From Pempheris klunzingeri (taxonomy: Eukaryota > Chordata > Actinopteri > Acropomatiformes > Pempheridae), in the NCBI RefSeq assembly GCF_042242105.1, contig NC_092014.1, forward strand, positions 3,275,874-3,339,873: a DNA stretch of 64,000 nt. Direction: 5' to 3'. Below, in pieces: positions 1 to 12,900 of the stretch. Position 1 is the first letter of the stretch. The number at the start of each line of letters is the position of its first letter. The notes beneath the pieces are model-generated. The model did not search any database. It worked only from the letters and a program-made list of their open reading frames with translations, and had not been told where the DNA came from. Position numbers and translations under genes: made by a program.

Positions 1-2020
1 TGCTGCTGTGCATGTAAAGAGTGTTTTGTACAGATGCAAATTACAGGGATGGGGAGAGAAAGAGAGAGAGAGAGAGAGAGGACACAGAGAGCAAGTGAAC
101 GTGAGAGAATGAAAAAAAAAGGGAAGAAAGAGTCACAGGAGGAAGGAGAGGGGAAAGAGGAGGGAAAGAGGAAGCGAGGGGATGTACTGTATGAGGTTAA
201 GCCTTGTGTGTTTTGGCTTCCCGCCAGCAGCACAAAAAAATGTGCAGGAGCCACAAGTAAAGCTTTCGCAATGAAATGCCGGCCCGGGATCAGGAATGAA
301 AGGAATGTTAAAAGACGGGAGGGAAAAAACAGGGACAAAAGGAAGCAGGACGCCGGTTGGGGTTGAATTAAAAGACGTCGACTCGAACCCGAGGAGGAGG
401 AGGAGGAGGAGGAGGAGGGGGGACCCGGCTGACAGATTTGGCAGAGTCGAGGTGTTGATTATCATGAACGAGGTGAAGACACCCTTCTCGGGTTTTTCGT
501 CATCCAGCGTGTTTACACGCTCCTCGGTGATCTCGTTATAATCAGCCTTCTGCAGTAACCTGATTTCTTAAACAGGGCATCTTCAAAGTGGCCTTGGGAA
601 GACGCTTTCTCAGTAATTTACAGCCCGATTTGTGTTTTATTCCTCTATATAAAAAGAGGCTGGAACATGTCAGCTCTACGGCACCGCAGACGTGTTATTT
701 GTTGCATGTTGGGAGGGGGGGGGTGTGATTTTTATCATCAATGACTTAAACTGCCGTGTGCGAGTAAAATAAATAAACTTAGGTCCAATCTCCACAGCTG
801 AACACAAGGTTATTTCTAAGATTTAGACAAATGCACACAGTGAGAAAAAAGTGGGCGCCTGTAGGAACCTTTCACTGGCAGGTTTTTCCACAGAGTATCA
901 TATTGGCCTCGTGCCGTGTCGCCTGAAATAGAAGAGCGCTAACTGATATGATAACACTTTTATGAAAAATAACATCAACCTTGTGGGAAAGAGCAGAAAC
1001 AGCTGCGTCACGGCAAAAGGTCAAACATTCAACGAGCGAGCCTGCTGTCATGTGGTGACCAAATCAATAATGAGACAGCCACCAGGATGCATCTGGGGTT
1101 CAGAGCAGGAAATGACGGTGCTGGAAACACAGCGTATGTTTGCTTGGTGGCAAAGTCAGAGATCAGAGCGGCTAAACGTAAGGGATAAGAGACGCGCCGG
1201 CTGTGGCTGTGTCATCAATCTAAACGCTCCAGGAAATACTTCAAAACAATAACAAAGACAGGCATGGGTGAGGTGGCTTTGGTTTTTCTGGTTGGGCCGG
1301 GGACTGATGGGTTTCGGGTTGCCAGGCAGTCTAGGAAGCACGGCTGGTGCTGGAAATACTGATAAGGGCAATAACCAGGCGTGAGTCTGACGAACTGTTT
1401 AACTATTTATCCAATAAGCCTCCACCTAAAGGTTTCATGCATCTCCATGAGTAAAATTCTTTACATGAAGGATGTAATGGGTCATTGTTCGAGCAATGAA
1501 CCACAGAAGTTGCTGTGAATGTTATCTAGGTTGCACTAAAATCAGTGGACTGGGAATGATCGATTAAAAATGGGATGCAGTGATCTGTAGTGTAAAGCGA
1601 TTGTGGGTCAGGGGCGTAAAGTGGACGCCATCATGGTGACAACATCCGTCCACACACAGACATATAAACACACGCACACAGACTCCCAGCGGCTGATAAA
1701 AGGTCATGCATATTAAAATAACAGACTCTGACCTCAATCTGCTCTCTCATGGCCAACCATATTTTCCCTTTGAGTGATATCACTGAATCATAAGAGGGTA
1801 AAAAAAAAAAACTTTTCATGAATAAAAGGAGCACAGTTTTTTTAAATTGCTCGCAGCGCGTTTCTGCGTTTATCCAATTTGAGCCAAACGAATTCAATAA
1901 AAGCACCAAATTCCTCAACACAGACAGAAGAATGTGATCCTTCAGTTGGAGTCAGAAACCTAAAAACCCTCAAAATAGGAGAATTAGATGTGTGGTGTGT
2001 TCGCAGGCCGCAGGACTGAC
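1..2020. other. crebrf intron, no exon seen
   Basis: This stretch follows the donor of the last visible crebrf exon. It holds a GA repeat at 58-80, a GGA repeat at about 391-420 and a G run at 713-722. Short open frames on both strands look random. I searched for the expected zipper exon and saw no match. Confidence 0.5.
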
Positions 2021-2094
2021 CATACTCCTGGTTGAGCCCCCACAGCTTGATCTTGTTAGCTTCATGCTGGGCCTTCTTCTTCAGCCGGCAGGCC
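2021..2094 (-). CDS. crebrf: crebrf coding exon 6 (bZIP basic region into zipper)
   Basis: The exon is 74 bp, phase 2 to 1, with acceptor TGTTTTCAG and donor GTCAGT. It encodes RACRLKKKAQHEANKIKLWG and LNQEY, nearly identical to the recalled human bZIP segment RACRLKKKAQYEANKVKLWG. The next exon should start by completing an Asp or similar codon before NLLFVINS. I could not find such a segment between 1 and 2,020, so it is presumed to lie outside the window. Confidence 0.95.
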
Positions 2095-5000
2095 CTGAAA
2101 ACACAGGAAAGGAAAACGCCGTCATTCTCTGGAAGAGGAAACTCTGGGCTAGTATTGCCGTTCTCCACATGATCCTGCTGCTGCGTCTGCTGGTTCACAC
2201 TGGGAGCAGCTGGAGAGAGATGAGCGGAGGATGTATTTCTAAACTGTGAGGAAGATTGACTGGGAACCTCCCTCATGTCTCCGCTCCTCCAGCAACCATT
2301 TGACACCGCGACTCCGAGAGGATACGGCCGCTTTGGTTTCAGAATATGTGGGGTTGAAAAACAGCAGCAGAGAATGAATCAATCAATGCATGTTAAATAT
2401 TAATGCGTCTCATGGGGACTATTCTATGCAGCTTGCAGAGAATTCCTCTTTTCTTACAGCTGTGAGTCAGCTGAGTGAAACGTGAGGAAACTAAACACTT
2501 AAACGCCAGTAAGTGTTGGACAGAATACATTTTTTTTTTGCATGTTGAAATGTTGGATTTCGCCTCTCAAGACACATTTTTCTCTATTAGAGTCCCAATT
2601 CATACCACAGTCCCTGCTGGTTTAAGGAAATGACGCTGAAGAGCAATTTAGCCGCTCTTAATCATTGCTGAGACGAGGCTGACAAAGTACAGAGGATGTT
2701 CCAACATGTACCACATGTTTTTAAAATTGCAAATGCGTTTTCCTGCCTCACCACAAGAGCCTAAACACACCAGCAATGTGGAGTTTTCTTTTTCGAAAAC
2801 AGTCTCTGCTCTCAATGCAAAAACCAAAAATAGACCCAAAGAAGACACGCTGTTCATTGTGATGGCGCACCTACAGCTGCAAATTGATTTAAGTGGCCTG
2901 CTGAATGAGAAGTGGCTGCCTGGAAGGTAGGAGGAACACGCTCGCCAAATTAAAAGCTTGTGGTGGCGGGGTGGGTTTGTACAGTGGATACTCAGAGGTG
3001 TATCCACGTCTGAGATCAAACCCAGCAGCCAATCACACAATGAGAAGTCCAACTGCGTCTTCAGAGAAAGAATGGCCCAGAAGGCGCACAGCAGGGCCAC
3101 TGCCATCTGAACAATAGCTGTTTTCTTATATGAGCTCCGGACGATATCCGAAGAATCTGGTTTAGACGTTGACCTGAGTTGCCCTTTCACAAGAGCACAG
3201 CTTTCATACAGCTTTTTAAAGAGCAAGACTTAAGCATTTAACGGTACTTAAACTCTCAAAGCCTCTATCATCACAATGCAGTTGTGAAAAATACAGATGT
3301 TTGCTTTGATCCTCATTATCACCTGGTGTGAGACGGCAGGATTGTTGGATTTTTTGAAGTGATTTTTGAGTCACAGTGTGGATGAAACATCAGACTTTGT
3401 TGAAAATCAAGTATTTTTCATGGATTATTATCACATTCAAGCACAGTTCTAACCTTGGCGGTTGAAATTAACCTTCTAGCACACAACATATTTATGAAAT
3501 GTTTGGTGCGTTCGCAATGGTGGCGCCGATATCTGTACCACTCCATGATGTCATATCAACATTTCCACTCGCTTTCTGTCAGTTTTCCAGGAAATAACCC
3601 ACTTTTTACACACACGGGCTCATTCGGACTTTACAAGGACTTTGTATCTGGCAGGTTGAAGCATGTTTAACGTCCAGTCCGACTGATTCAGACCTCCGCC
3701 TTCTAAATAAGAACAGGGTAGCAGCGCATATGTGTGAGAGGAAATAATAAAACAGACTATTTTACAGTTCACTTGGGAGACAATAAAGGAGTATTCATAT
3801 TAAGTCTTGCTCAGTACTGCATGATATTAATTTTGTAAATTATGGTCTCATTTAGGAGTAGAATAGACGACGAAGCAGGCTACCTAGTGACTAACCAATC
3901 AGAGGAGGGGAGAAAAAAAACTCACGTATCCTGATGAAGTGAGTCAGAAACTACTGTGACAATTCTGAAAATGGTAAACTCACATTATCAGGAGTTAACA
4001 CCAACAGGGAATCTCATTCACACAGTGCCTTCGATAGGCCGATATGACTGACTGCAGACCACACTGCATCTCTAATGTGGAGCAATTTACACTCAGGGAA
4101 AGGTTAGAGAAGCTAATATATGGCTCTGGACTGTGTGATCCATCAAAGCTCAGCACCGTCAGCACCGTCAGCACTGCAGGCAACTGGTCAAGGGCGCCAA
4201 GTGGCATTTGTCACATCATCAAAGTTTGCACCAAAGCTGCAAAATTCCAAAGTAGTTTATGGGTTTTTTGGCCTAAAAGTTTGCTGGTATCAACGCAGCG
4301 TGTAAGTAGATTAAAATCTACAAACTATTCAGTCAGTGTGTGTTCAGTAAAGGTTGTGGTTCAGGTCATATTTAGCCCAGCTCTGCATGAAGGCTTCCAT
4401 CAAAGAGGAAAAACACATCTACCAATGGCTCCAAAGCGGTTTTGTTACATATTGTGTGTTGTAGTCAATAAACTAACTGCTGTGGGTCAGTGAATCCCTC
4501 CTGTACAATCTGCTCACTTAACTACAACATATTGTTTTCTATTTCTATGCAGGAAAGATGCATTTAGACATATGGCACATTTACATGTATTCACTTGGCA
4601 GAGGCTCTTACAGAGAACGGCCGTGGGAGAGCGAGGACGACAGCAGTAGTTGGGTAAGTTACTCTCAAAAGGTTTTCAAACAGCTTCTGAAGATGGAGAG
4701 GGACCGAACCGAGTTCAGTAACCCGTTCCACCCCCGAAGGAGGAGGAGAAGAGACTGGGCTGTGATTTCCTGCCCCCCCCCCCGCGGTGTCTGAAGTGTG
4801 AATGAACAAAAACCCCGTGAGCTGTTTGAGGCACCTTTGAAGGAGCTACGCTAAGAGTTTCCACCTGCTTCCACTTTTTTGAGCTAAGCTAAGCTAAACA
4901 TCTCATGGACCTTTGCACTGGACAAAGAGACGACTGCGATATCAATCCCCTCACGTAACTCCTGGTTCCCGTAAGTCTGTGGTCTCCAGATCAGCCGCCA

Positions 5001-8000
5001 GGACACGATGTTTCCACAGCTAACTGGGGAGAGCTAGCTCATCGCCGGGCGCCCGGTCCAGCTGCAGGCACCACAGCTATGAGCCGGGCGAGTGTTTTTC
5101 CTCTACAACCCGCCCCTGAACGCCTCGGGCCGGTTGTTTTTGACAAGACTGACAAAAAAACGGGTGAGACTGGGGGCGGTCAGGATAATCCCACTGCTAA
5201 CTCTGACCTGTTCTCAGGCAGCCACAAGAATGACAGTACAAAAAGATGCGAATCTTCGCAGAGGAAATTCCTGCATATTAAATTAAAAGGTGAACTCAGT
5301 CACATTGCAGTACGAGCGCACAGTGACAGCCTACATCCACCCTCGCTGTCTGTCTTTTTCCCCTCCTAACTTTCTGTCTGATGGTGTGTTTGTGTCGTGT
5401 TTAATATATGTTTGGAATAATAAGATATTCCCAGAGTCCCTCTCCTCTTTAAACCGCCTCTAATAATGTCCTTTACTCCAAATTCTCCCTCTCCCTCCCT
5501 CCTTCCCTCCACAGATGAACTCTCTATGACCCTCCTCTCCTTCCTCATCTAACTCCTTGTCTGCCTCCTCACTCCTGCCCTGATTTCCTCCTATTCAGCC
5601 TTTCATCCTGCTTCCCTCCATCTCATCCCTTCTGTTGTTTTCCTCAGCTTCCCTCCATCTTTCCTTCATTTATTCCATTACGCTCATGTCCAACGTAAAA
5701 CTGGCAGAAAAAAAGGGGCTCAATCGGCTCAAAAATACATGTCATGACCAACGTTTTTCATTTGTTTTGTGCGTGTCACGCTCAGGGACATCTTTTAAAT
5801 GTCGTGCAGTGCAAATTTAAAATGGATAGAAGCTTATTATGGCCGTTCCCCCAGAGGTTGGGTTTTTTTTCTCCAAAGGTCATCGTCAGTGCGGCGCAGT
5901 GTGCTGCACTGGGGAGGAGTTGAAATCAAATGCTTCCTGACACTTCAACATAAGAATGCTAGATACTGAAATTAAGCCCACTTTCCATCAAATCAAATCA
6001 ACTATGCCTTAAATTCCCCCGAAGACTAGATGTTTTTCTCAAAGCACTTCTAACCGTGTCCTCCAGAAGCAGCATTAGAAGGTCAACTATTTAAATGCGC
6101 CGCATACTTGAAAGCTGATCATATGAAAAGACTGCCGATACCAAACCACGGATCCCTGCAGGATTCTCTTCTGTACTTTTCAATTCACAAACACAGAAGA
6201 ACTCTCAAATTGCCCACTCATGTCTGCCCGATCGATACAGAAATTCTCCGGGGTTCGGACTCGGCGCAGAGGAAGTGGGTGGGCAGTAAGTGGAGTCTGC
6301 TACCTGGAGGCCAGCTTGTTCTTCTCCTTTCGGGATCGGGCTCGAGCCACGGCGGGCAGGTCGTTGACGGGACCCATGCCGTCGATGGCGGCGTTGAGCT
6401 TCTGCAGCTGCTCCCCGATGTTGTGGAGCTTCTGGGGGTTTGGGGTCAGGTCGCTGGCGTCTGTCTTGCGAGCTTTGCGGCGCCCTTTCTTGCCTGCACA
6501 AAGAACGATTGAATGAATGAAACAAGTGGCTGTGAAAGCCGTTAAGCCCGTTAGTCAGAACCACCAAACTTTGTCTTAATATTCTTGTCAAGGTCTCAAA
6601 TCCAAACCATTTATAAATCGACGTGCAAGACATCCACATTTTTTCAACTTGCTGTAAAAGCGCAATTACAGAAATGGCATCCAACCCTTTTAATAGCCCT
6701 TTAATATCTCAATTAACTGGTGGAGGAGTTGCAGAGACATGTGACAATGTTCATTTTTGATGCAGCGGTGTGTGATGTGACTGGACTGGATTAAACATAA
6801 ATGAACTGTGTCGTGTTTGATGCCTGTGAAGAACGCAGGCTGCCAAGCTGCTGCTGCTACAGTCATGTGTGACGTTCAGGGCCCTCTTATCAGGGAAAAA
6901 GCTGAAAAATTCAGATTTTGACATGAAAGTTGTATGTAGGGCACGTGCCTGAGGGTCCTGATGTGTCACAGGAGAGGGAGGAAATGGGACACTTTGAGCT
7001 GCAGCGCGGATGTCAGCTTAATGCCTCCCGCTGCTAAAAGGCTCTCATTCAATGGGTCTTTACATTTTCATTTACAGCCTCACTTTACAGCTCTAATCTA
7101 TGTGATTAGAGCTGCATCTAACCATTAATCTATCAGTTATTGTTCTGATTAATCAGTTAAACAGAATGACAAATTGCTTCCATTGTCTGTGCAACAATCA
7201 AAAACAACTATATGGCATTTTTATACTTAATAAGTGACTGTTTTGTTTACTGCTTGATGGTATAGAGATCTAAATGTCGGAGTTGGTCGGCTCCGCTGTG
7301 CTCTCACCCTCGCGGCGGTACAGCGTGCTGGGCAGAGTGCTGGAGCTCCAGGACAGAGACCAGTGGACGTCTCCGCCCAGCTTCTTCTTGGTGGCCGTCT
7401 CGTGGGCGCGGCGGTACTCCCAGAAACAGCGACGCTTCGACGGGCGCTCGCCCGGCTGCCTCACTGGCTCGGCCTCCACCTCTGAAGGGAGACACATCCA
7501 AAGAAACACAGTAAAGTACAGACTGATGTGAAACTCTATGAAGTTATCCCACTTGGAGCCTTCCGCTCTATTCTGAGGGGACAGACAGCGTGAGTCCACT
7601 GAACAGTGCTTGTGTTTTAAATCTTGAAATATTGTTTTGCTGTTGTGTTAAAGCTCCGGCACTTTCTTATTGAAAACATCACTGCACCTTTAAAATTGTA
7701 TGTTTTAAACTGTACTGTCATTTCTATGTAACTGTTCTTATGACATGTGCTGCTGACCTCTTGGCCAGGTCACCCTTATGAAAGAGATCTTGATCTCAAT
7801 GGGTCTTTATCTGGTTAAATAAAGGTTAAATAAAATAAAAAATGACGAAGGGGAAAACATTATTAACTGAAAGATGTAAGCAGCATATGGAGCGAGATTA
7901 AAAGTCTCTCAAAGTAGAAAAGGAGTCAGTGAACAACAAATATACAACTTTTCTAATCTTACATTATCACGACAAGTGGATCAACATTGTGAAGTGTGAT

Positions 8001-9883
8001 TTAAGCCCTGCACCAGAAGAAGAGAGAGAGACTCTCGAGGAAGCGGCAAAGTGTTCAGGGACTTGTTTGGCACCCATAAGCCTCATATTGACCGGAGGGT
8101 GAGGAGAGGCAAGAAGAAATGGCAGAAGGAAATCAAACCCATAAGTATTTAACCGTGACTAACTTTGTGGGAATCTGGCTTTTCACAATATCGTCAAAAA
8201 CCAAAATACTGGACCAGTCTGGTTACAGTCCAGCAGCATGTTGAGGTGACAAAAAGTAATTTAGACTTCCAAAGCATCTACTCATTGTTTTTAATAGTTT
8301 GTTTAACATAATTATTGTCAAATCCAAGCATGCTGTATATACTGTATCTCTCTCTATATATGTATATTGTTTCTATTTTATTATTTATTATACTTCCTCT
8401 GTCTAAACCGTAAATATTTTTTACATCCTCTCGTCTGCTGTAACGCTGTAAATTTCCCCGTCGTGGGACTAATAAAGGATCTTATCGTATTTTATATACT
8501 GTACACATCCGCATCCTGTCATATCCATAAACCTCATGCTTATAATGGAACCTGTACATAATCGTCCCGTGTTTATCCCACCATCTTTGCCCCGCAGTCT
8601 TCTTCATCATCATCATCATCATCTTTCACAGCTGCTTTTCATATATCTGATGAGATTACTGTGCATGAACGCAGTCAAGAAAAGTCAAATTCCTTGTATG
8701 TTTGGAGAAGAAAGTCGAGTCTCATTCTGAAAACGAGCAGAATTCATCCTCTGGGTACCATGAAAGTCTGTTATCAAGTCCCGTGGTAATCTATCAAATA
8801 GGTTTTTTGATATTTCCCTCTGGTGTTGGCCCAGCAGAGACATCCCACAAAGTCAGCCCTGTGACTTTCCCAGCACTTTGTGAAACAACGAAAGTGTCTC
8901 TGCGGTTGTTTTTCTCTTATCGTGTCTGACCTTATCTTCTGGGTTCACTTCACTGTGAAGCGCTGCCCTGCGCTGAATTACAATTAACTACGTAAAATAA
9001 GCGACAGAGCAGCCGAACCGTCGGAGAGTTTGTTTAAACCGTAATTGACCTGTGACCAAACATTTGTGATTCACCACAGAGGCTCTTTCAGGTTTGTGAT
9101 CTTTCCACTTCCAGCAACACAATTACAGTTCAGCAAATCTGATATTATCATTATCATCATCATATTTTTATTAAAAAAAATGAATTACAGGTCTTCATTA
9201 TTGTGTCCAAAAGCACATTCTTAACATAGCAGGAATTCAACAAGCTATTCATTTTTTACGATTACAGAAATAACAGTTATTAAGTGTAATCTGGGCCAGA
9301 TGTTGCATCACAGTGACTTGAGGTTTGGGACGTATCGTAGAGGAGCAGTGATATCATGAAGAAAACAAACTCTAATCCATTATTACGGAGGTGGGAAGCA
9401 TTGACAGCTATATGCAAGATATTTAATAAGAGGAGAAATACCCTGCAAGTTAATATGACAGATGAACCTTAAGCATAACTGACATGTTTTAATCTTTACG
9501 TTTCCCTGGTATGAAATCACGCTGTGCACCCTAATCCACAAACACATGCTGTATGTCCTAATGACAAAGCCACCACCGGCTGAAACTGTGCGCATGCACG
9601 CCGCTTCAGAGGCGGACACCTACGAGCACACAGACGTCACAGACGATTAGCCTCAGGCGCGCAGAGCCATGAATAATGGTGTCATAAATAATACAACGTG
9701 CAAAGCTCCACCAGCAGGAGCAGAGAGGAGACGCTTCTTCAAATCCAGCAGAACGGAGTTTAAAACAAAAACAACAAAAAAACAAAAACATGCTGCAAAT
9801 AATGAAAATAATGGTGGGATTAAATCAGACTGAAAGTTAATAACCATGAAGTGATCCTAGTCATCAGACAAGCCTGTCCATCT

Positions 9884-9914
<31 letters not shown>

Positions 9915-12900
9915 ACAGACACAGATGGCTTATGTAACATCATGTCGTCTGGTCTGGTCCAGTCTGCAGTTAGCGCCATTGTCTGCACTCTCAACTCAAC
10001 TAGATCTTTTCCTCCATGGCTCTTTTTTTTATGGTTTTCAACACACACACACACACACACACTCTTTTCCATCCATCACACGATCCTTTGCAATCGCCAC
10101 GGGCTAATGGCAGGAATAGCTCAAGCGGGCAAACACACACACACACACAAACACACTGCCGCAACAATACTGAGTGACAATGGTGTCTCGCGACTGTGGA
10201 AATGTGACCCAGGCCGCTCTTTGAGAGCGAGCCAGCGACCTCTCCATTACCTTGCAACAAGAGGCCCGAGATTTGTTTATCTAACGTGAGGACGATCAGA
10301 GACAGAGAGAGCCTGGGAAAAGATGGCAATCTGAAGCCAAGTCAGTTTACACGTGTGTTATCGAATATACGTGTTTATATTTCGTGTCCTGTGGGGGCGG
10401 GACATGAAATCACCTCTGACATTTAAGCTGACGCTCTAAGCAACACAGCAACCGGTCACTTCGTCTGAGGAACAAGCTTCAGTTCATTAATGTGGAAAAA
10501 AACGCTTTAATATAATTACCTCGGCCAACTGGCCTTAAACTCAACGTTTGTGTTGATCAGCACAGATTTATTACTGTATGTTCATACAGTCAGACCTCAA
10601 AGAAACCAAAGACGAGGCTGGGGTATCCTAACTTTTAGTCCCTAGCATGGATCAGCTTCAAAAACATTGGATCCTATAATTCCCATACTGCAACTCGATA
10701 CCCTACAACCTAAACCTTTCTAGCTTTATAATGCAGCTTTCTCCATGTGTGCACTCCTCCAGAGCCTCACAAGAAATATATCTACAACTGCTGTACAGGC
10801 TAAACAATCCCCTCCACATGACAAGCAAACTGATTTACAATCGGTCCACAGTGAAGCAATAAGTGGTTCAAATCTGAGAATTTTGCAGATCTTACTTGCA
10901 GATGTTCGCATGGAAGAATAAATCATGTATCAATGCATGCATCCTCTTTTTTCATGCACCGATATGTACGTACATTCTTTGATGCAGTCAGTGGTTTTAC
11001 TCTTTTAGGTCTGCATTCAGAGGAAGACTTTCTACAAGCCAGGATTTTAGAAACACCGAGGTCACGATTAAGCCAGTGCCAAAAACATTCTGGTGGAGAA
11101 ATACTGAATTCTGTATTTAAATCTACTCACCAAATTTAGTCAAAATTAAATATGTCGAGTCTAAAAATACAGGGATGCAAGACACACCCAAATTTTGAGT
11201 TCTCAGCATCAGCCAATGCCACAGATTCACATTAATGTGGTGCACGTGTGGCTTTTTGGTTTTTAGGGAATTCTGCCATACGTTCGGTTAGCGGGAAGGT
11301 CAAAGGTCAAAGCTGCAGCTCTTGTACTGGGGTGCAACTGATGATCATCACCACTGTCAATTATTCTGACAGTTACTTTCCTGATTAATTGTTCATCTGT
11401 GAAACATAGATCTGAATCATAGAGACCTCTCTGATTCCGGCTTCTTAAATGTGAGTATTTCTTGGCGTCTTTACTCCTCTATGACAGTAAACTGAATATC
11501 TTTGAGATGTGGACAAAAAAAAATCATCATCCTGAGCTTCAGGAAACACTAGTCGCCATTTGTTCACCATTTCCTGACAATTTATCGATTGATTGAGAAG
11601 ATAACCAACAGATTAAGCGACTGTGAAAATAATTGTTAGTCACAGCCCTGATGAAAAGTCCAGTTTCTCGAAAACCAAACTACTTCATACGTCTTGTTTT
11701 CTCCGACCAACAGCCTGAAACCCAAAGATAAACTTAACTGAGGCTAAAAACGAGAGAAGCAGCAAATCCTCACATCTGAGAAGCTGAAAACAAGCACGTC
11801 TTTCACATTTCTTCATGAAAAATAACCTCAAACAATTAATCAATCATCAAAACGGTTGCATGTTTATCTGCTCTGATAATTACTTCGCTCCTACGATAAG
11901 TGAGGTGTAAAGAAATAATGAGCCAGCAGCTGAACGCTGCAGTCTGAAGCTGGACCGTCTGCATGTGAGCGTTTGAACCTTTAAAGCTGCAGAAAAAGTT
12001 CTACTGTAATGGTTGTTTAACAATATGTACCAACTTTCATACTCTATTTAACACGTTCAACTAGAAGCCCCTGCTCCCCCAACAAAGACGCTCCCAGATG
12101 GTATTTGAATACACGAGGAGGCTCCAACCCTCAAAGCCAATTTTAACAGCGAAACTGCAGCCAGTGAAGCGGCGTGTTGTCCGGGAATAACACCCGCAAC
12201 TTGGGCTTTTAACGTGGTTCTGCTCAGCCAACCACAGCGAACCAGGCGGTCTGAGGTCTCATCTGGACCCGAGAAGGATTAAAATGGTTTTTCTGTGTGG
12301 GCAGACGGACCGCTGGCAGTCCTCGCCGCACAGAAACAGGCGAAACTGAAAGCAGAACTCACCACATTCGGTTTCGGAGGAGCTGGAGAGTTCAGCTTCC
12401 ACCGCCGTCTCTTCCGCTCCCTCCTCTTCCTCCTCTTCTTCTTCTTCCTCCTCCTCCTCCTCATCCTCCTCCTCATCCTCCAGCTCCTCGTCCTCGTCCT
12501 CAAGATCCAGCTCAGTCTTAGCCTGGCTCTCCTCCCGACCCCGCACCTCCTGCTGCGCCTCCCCCACGCGCGCCTCCTCCGTGTGGGAGCTGTGACCGGG
12601 CCCTGCCCCCGGCTCCCCTCCCTGGCTCAGGGAGTAGTTGTGCTCCTCGCTGCAGTGCTCCAGAGCCAAACCTGCCGCCGCCGCCGCCGCCACCACCTCC
12701 TCTTCCTCCTGCGCCACCTGATACACCTCCACCGTGCGCTCCCTCGACATCCCCCCATCCCGTCCTCCTCCGGTTCCACTTCCTGCAACACATAGCTCCC
12801 TCTCTGTTGTCGTGGCAACAGAGATACGCCCCTCCTCCCTCCCTGCGGCAGTAGCCTGGACTTCCTGGGCGACGGGAGGCGCCGCGAGTCTGTTCCTCCT

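Larger units (their letters stand above)
7482..12362. other. crebrf intron 3
   Basis: Large intron carrying a LINE-type tail (about 7,705-7,845), another tail-like motif near 8,440-8,500, three CA repeats (9,884-9,911, 10,041-10,062, 10,131-10,149) and a MITE-like block at 11,329-11,890. No exon seen. Confidence 0.6.

Noticed and set aside
133..541. Possible last crebrf exons near 130-540 on the minus strand
   Set aside because: The frame encodes poly-Leu from the GGA repeat and no zipper or C-terminal CREBRF motif.
12295..12795. 166-codon plus-strand frame rich in Leu
   Set aside because: It is the complement of the acidic crebrf exon; the minus strand has the family motifs and splice signals.
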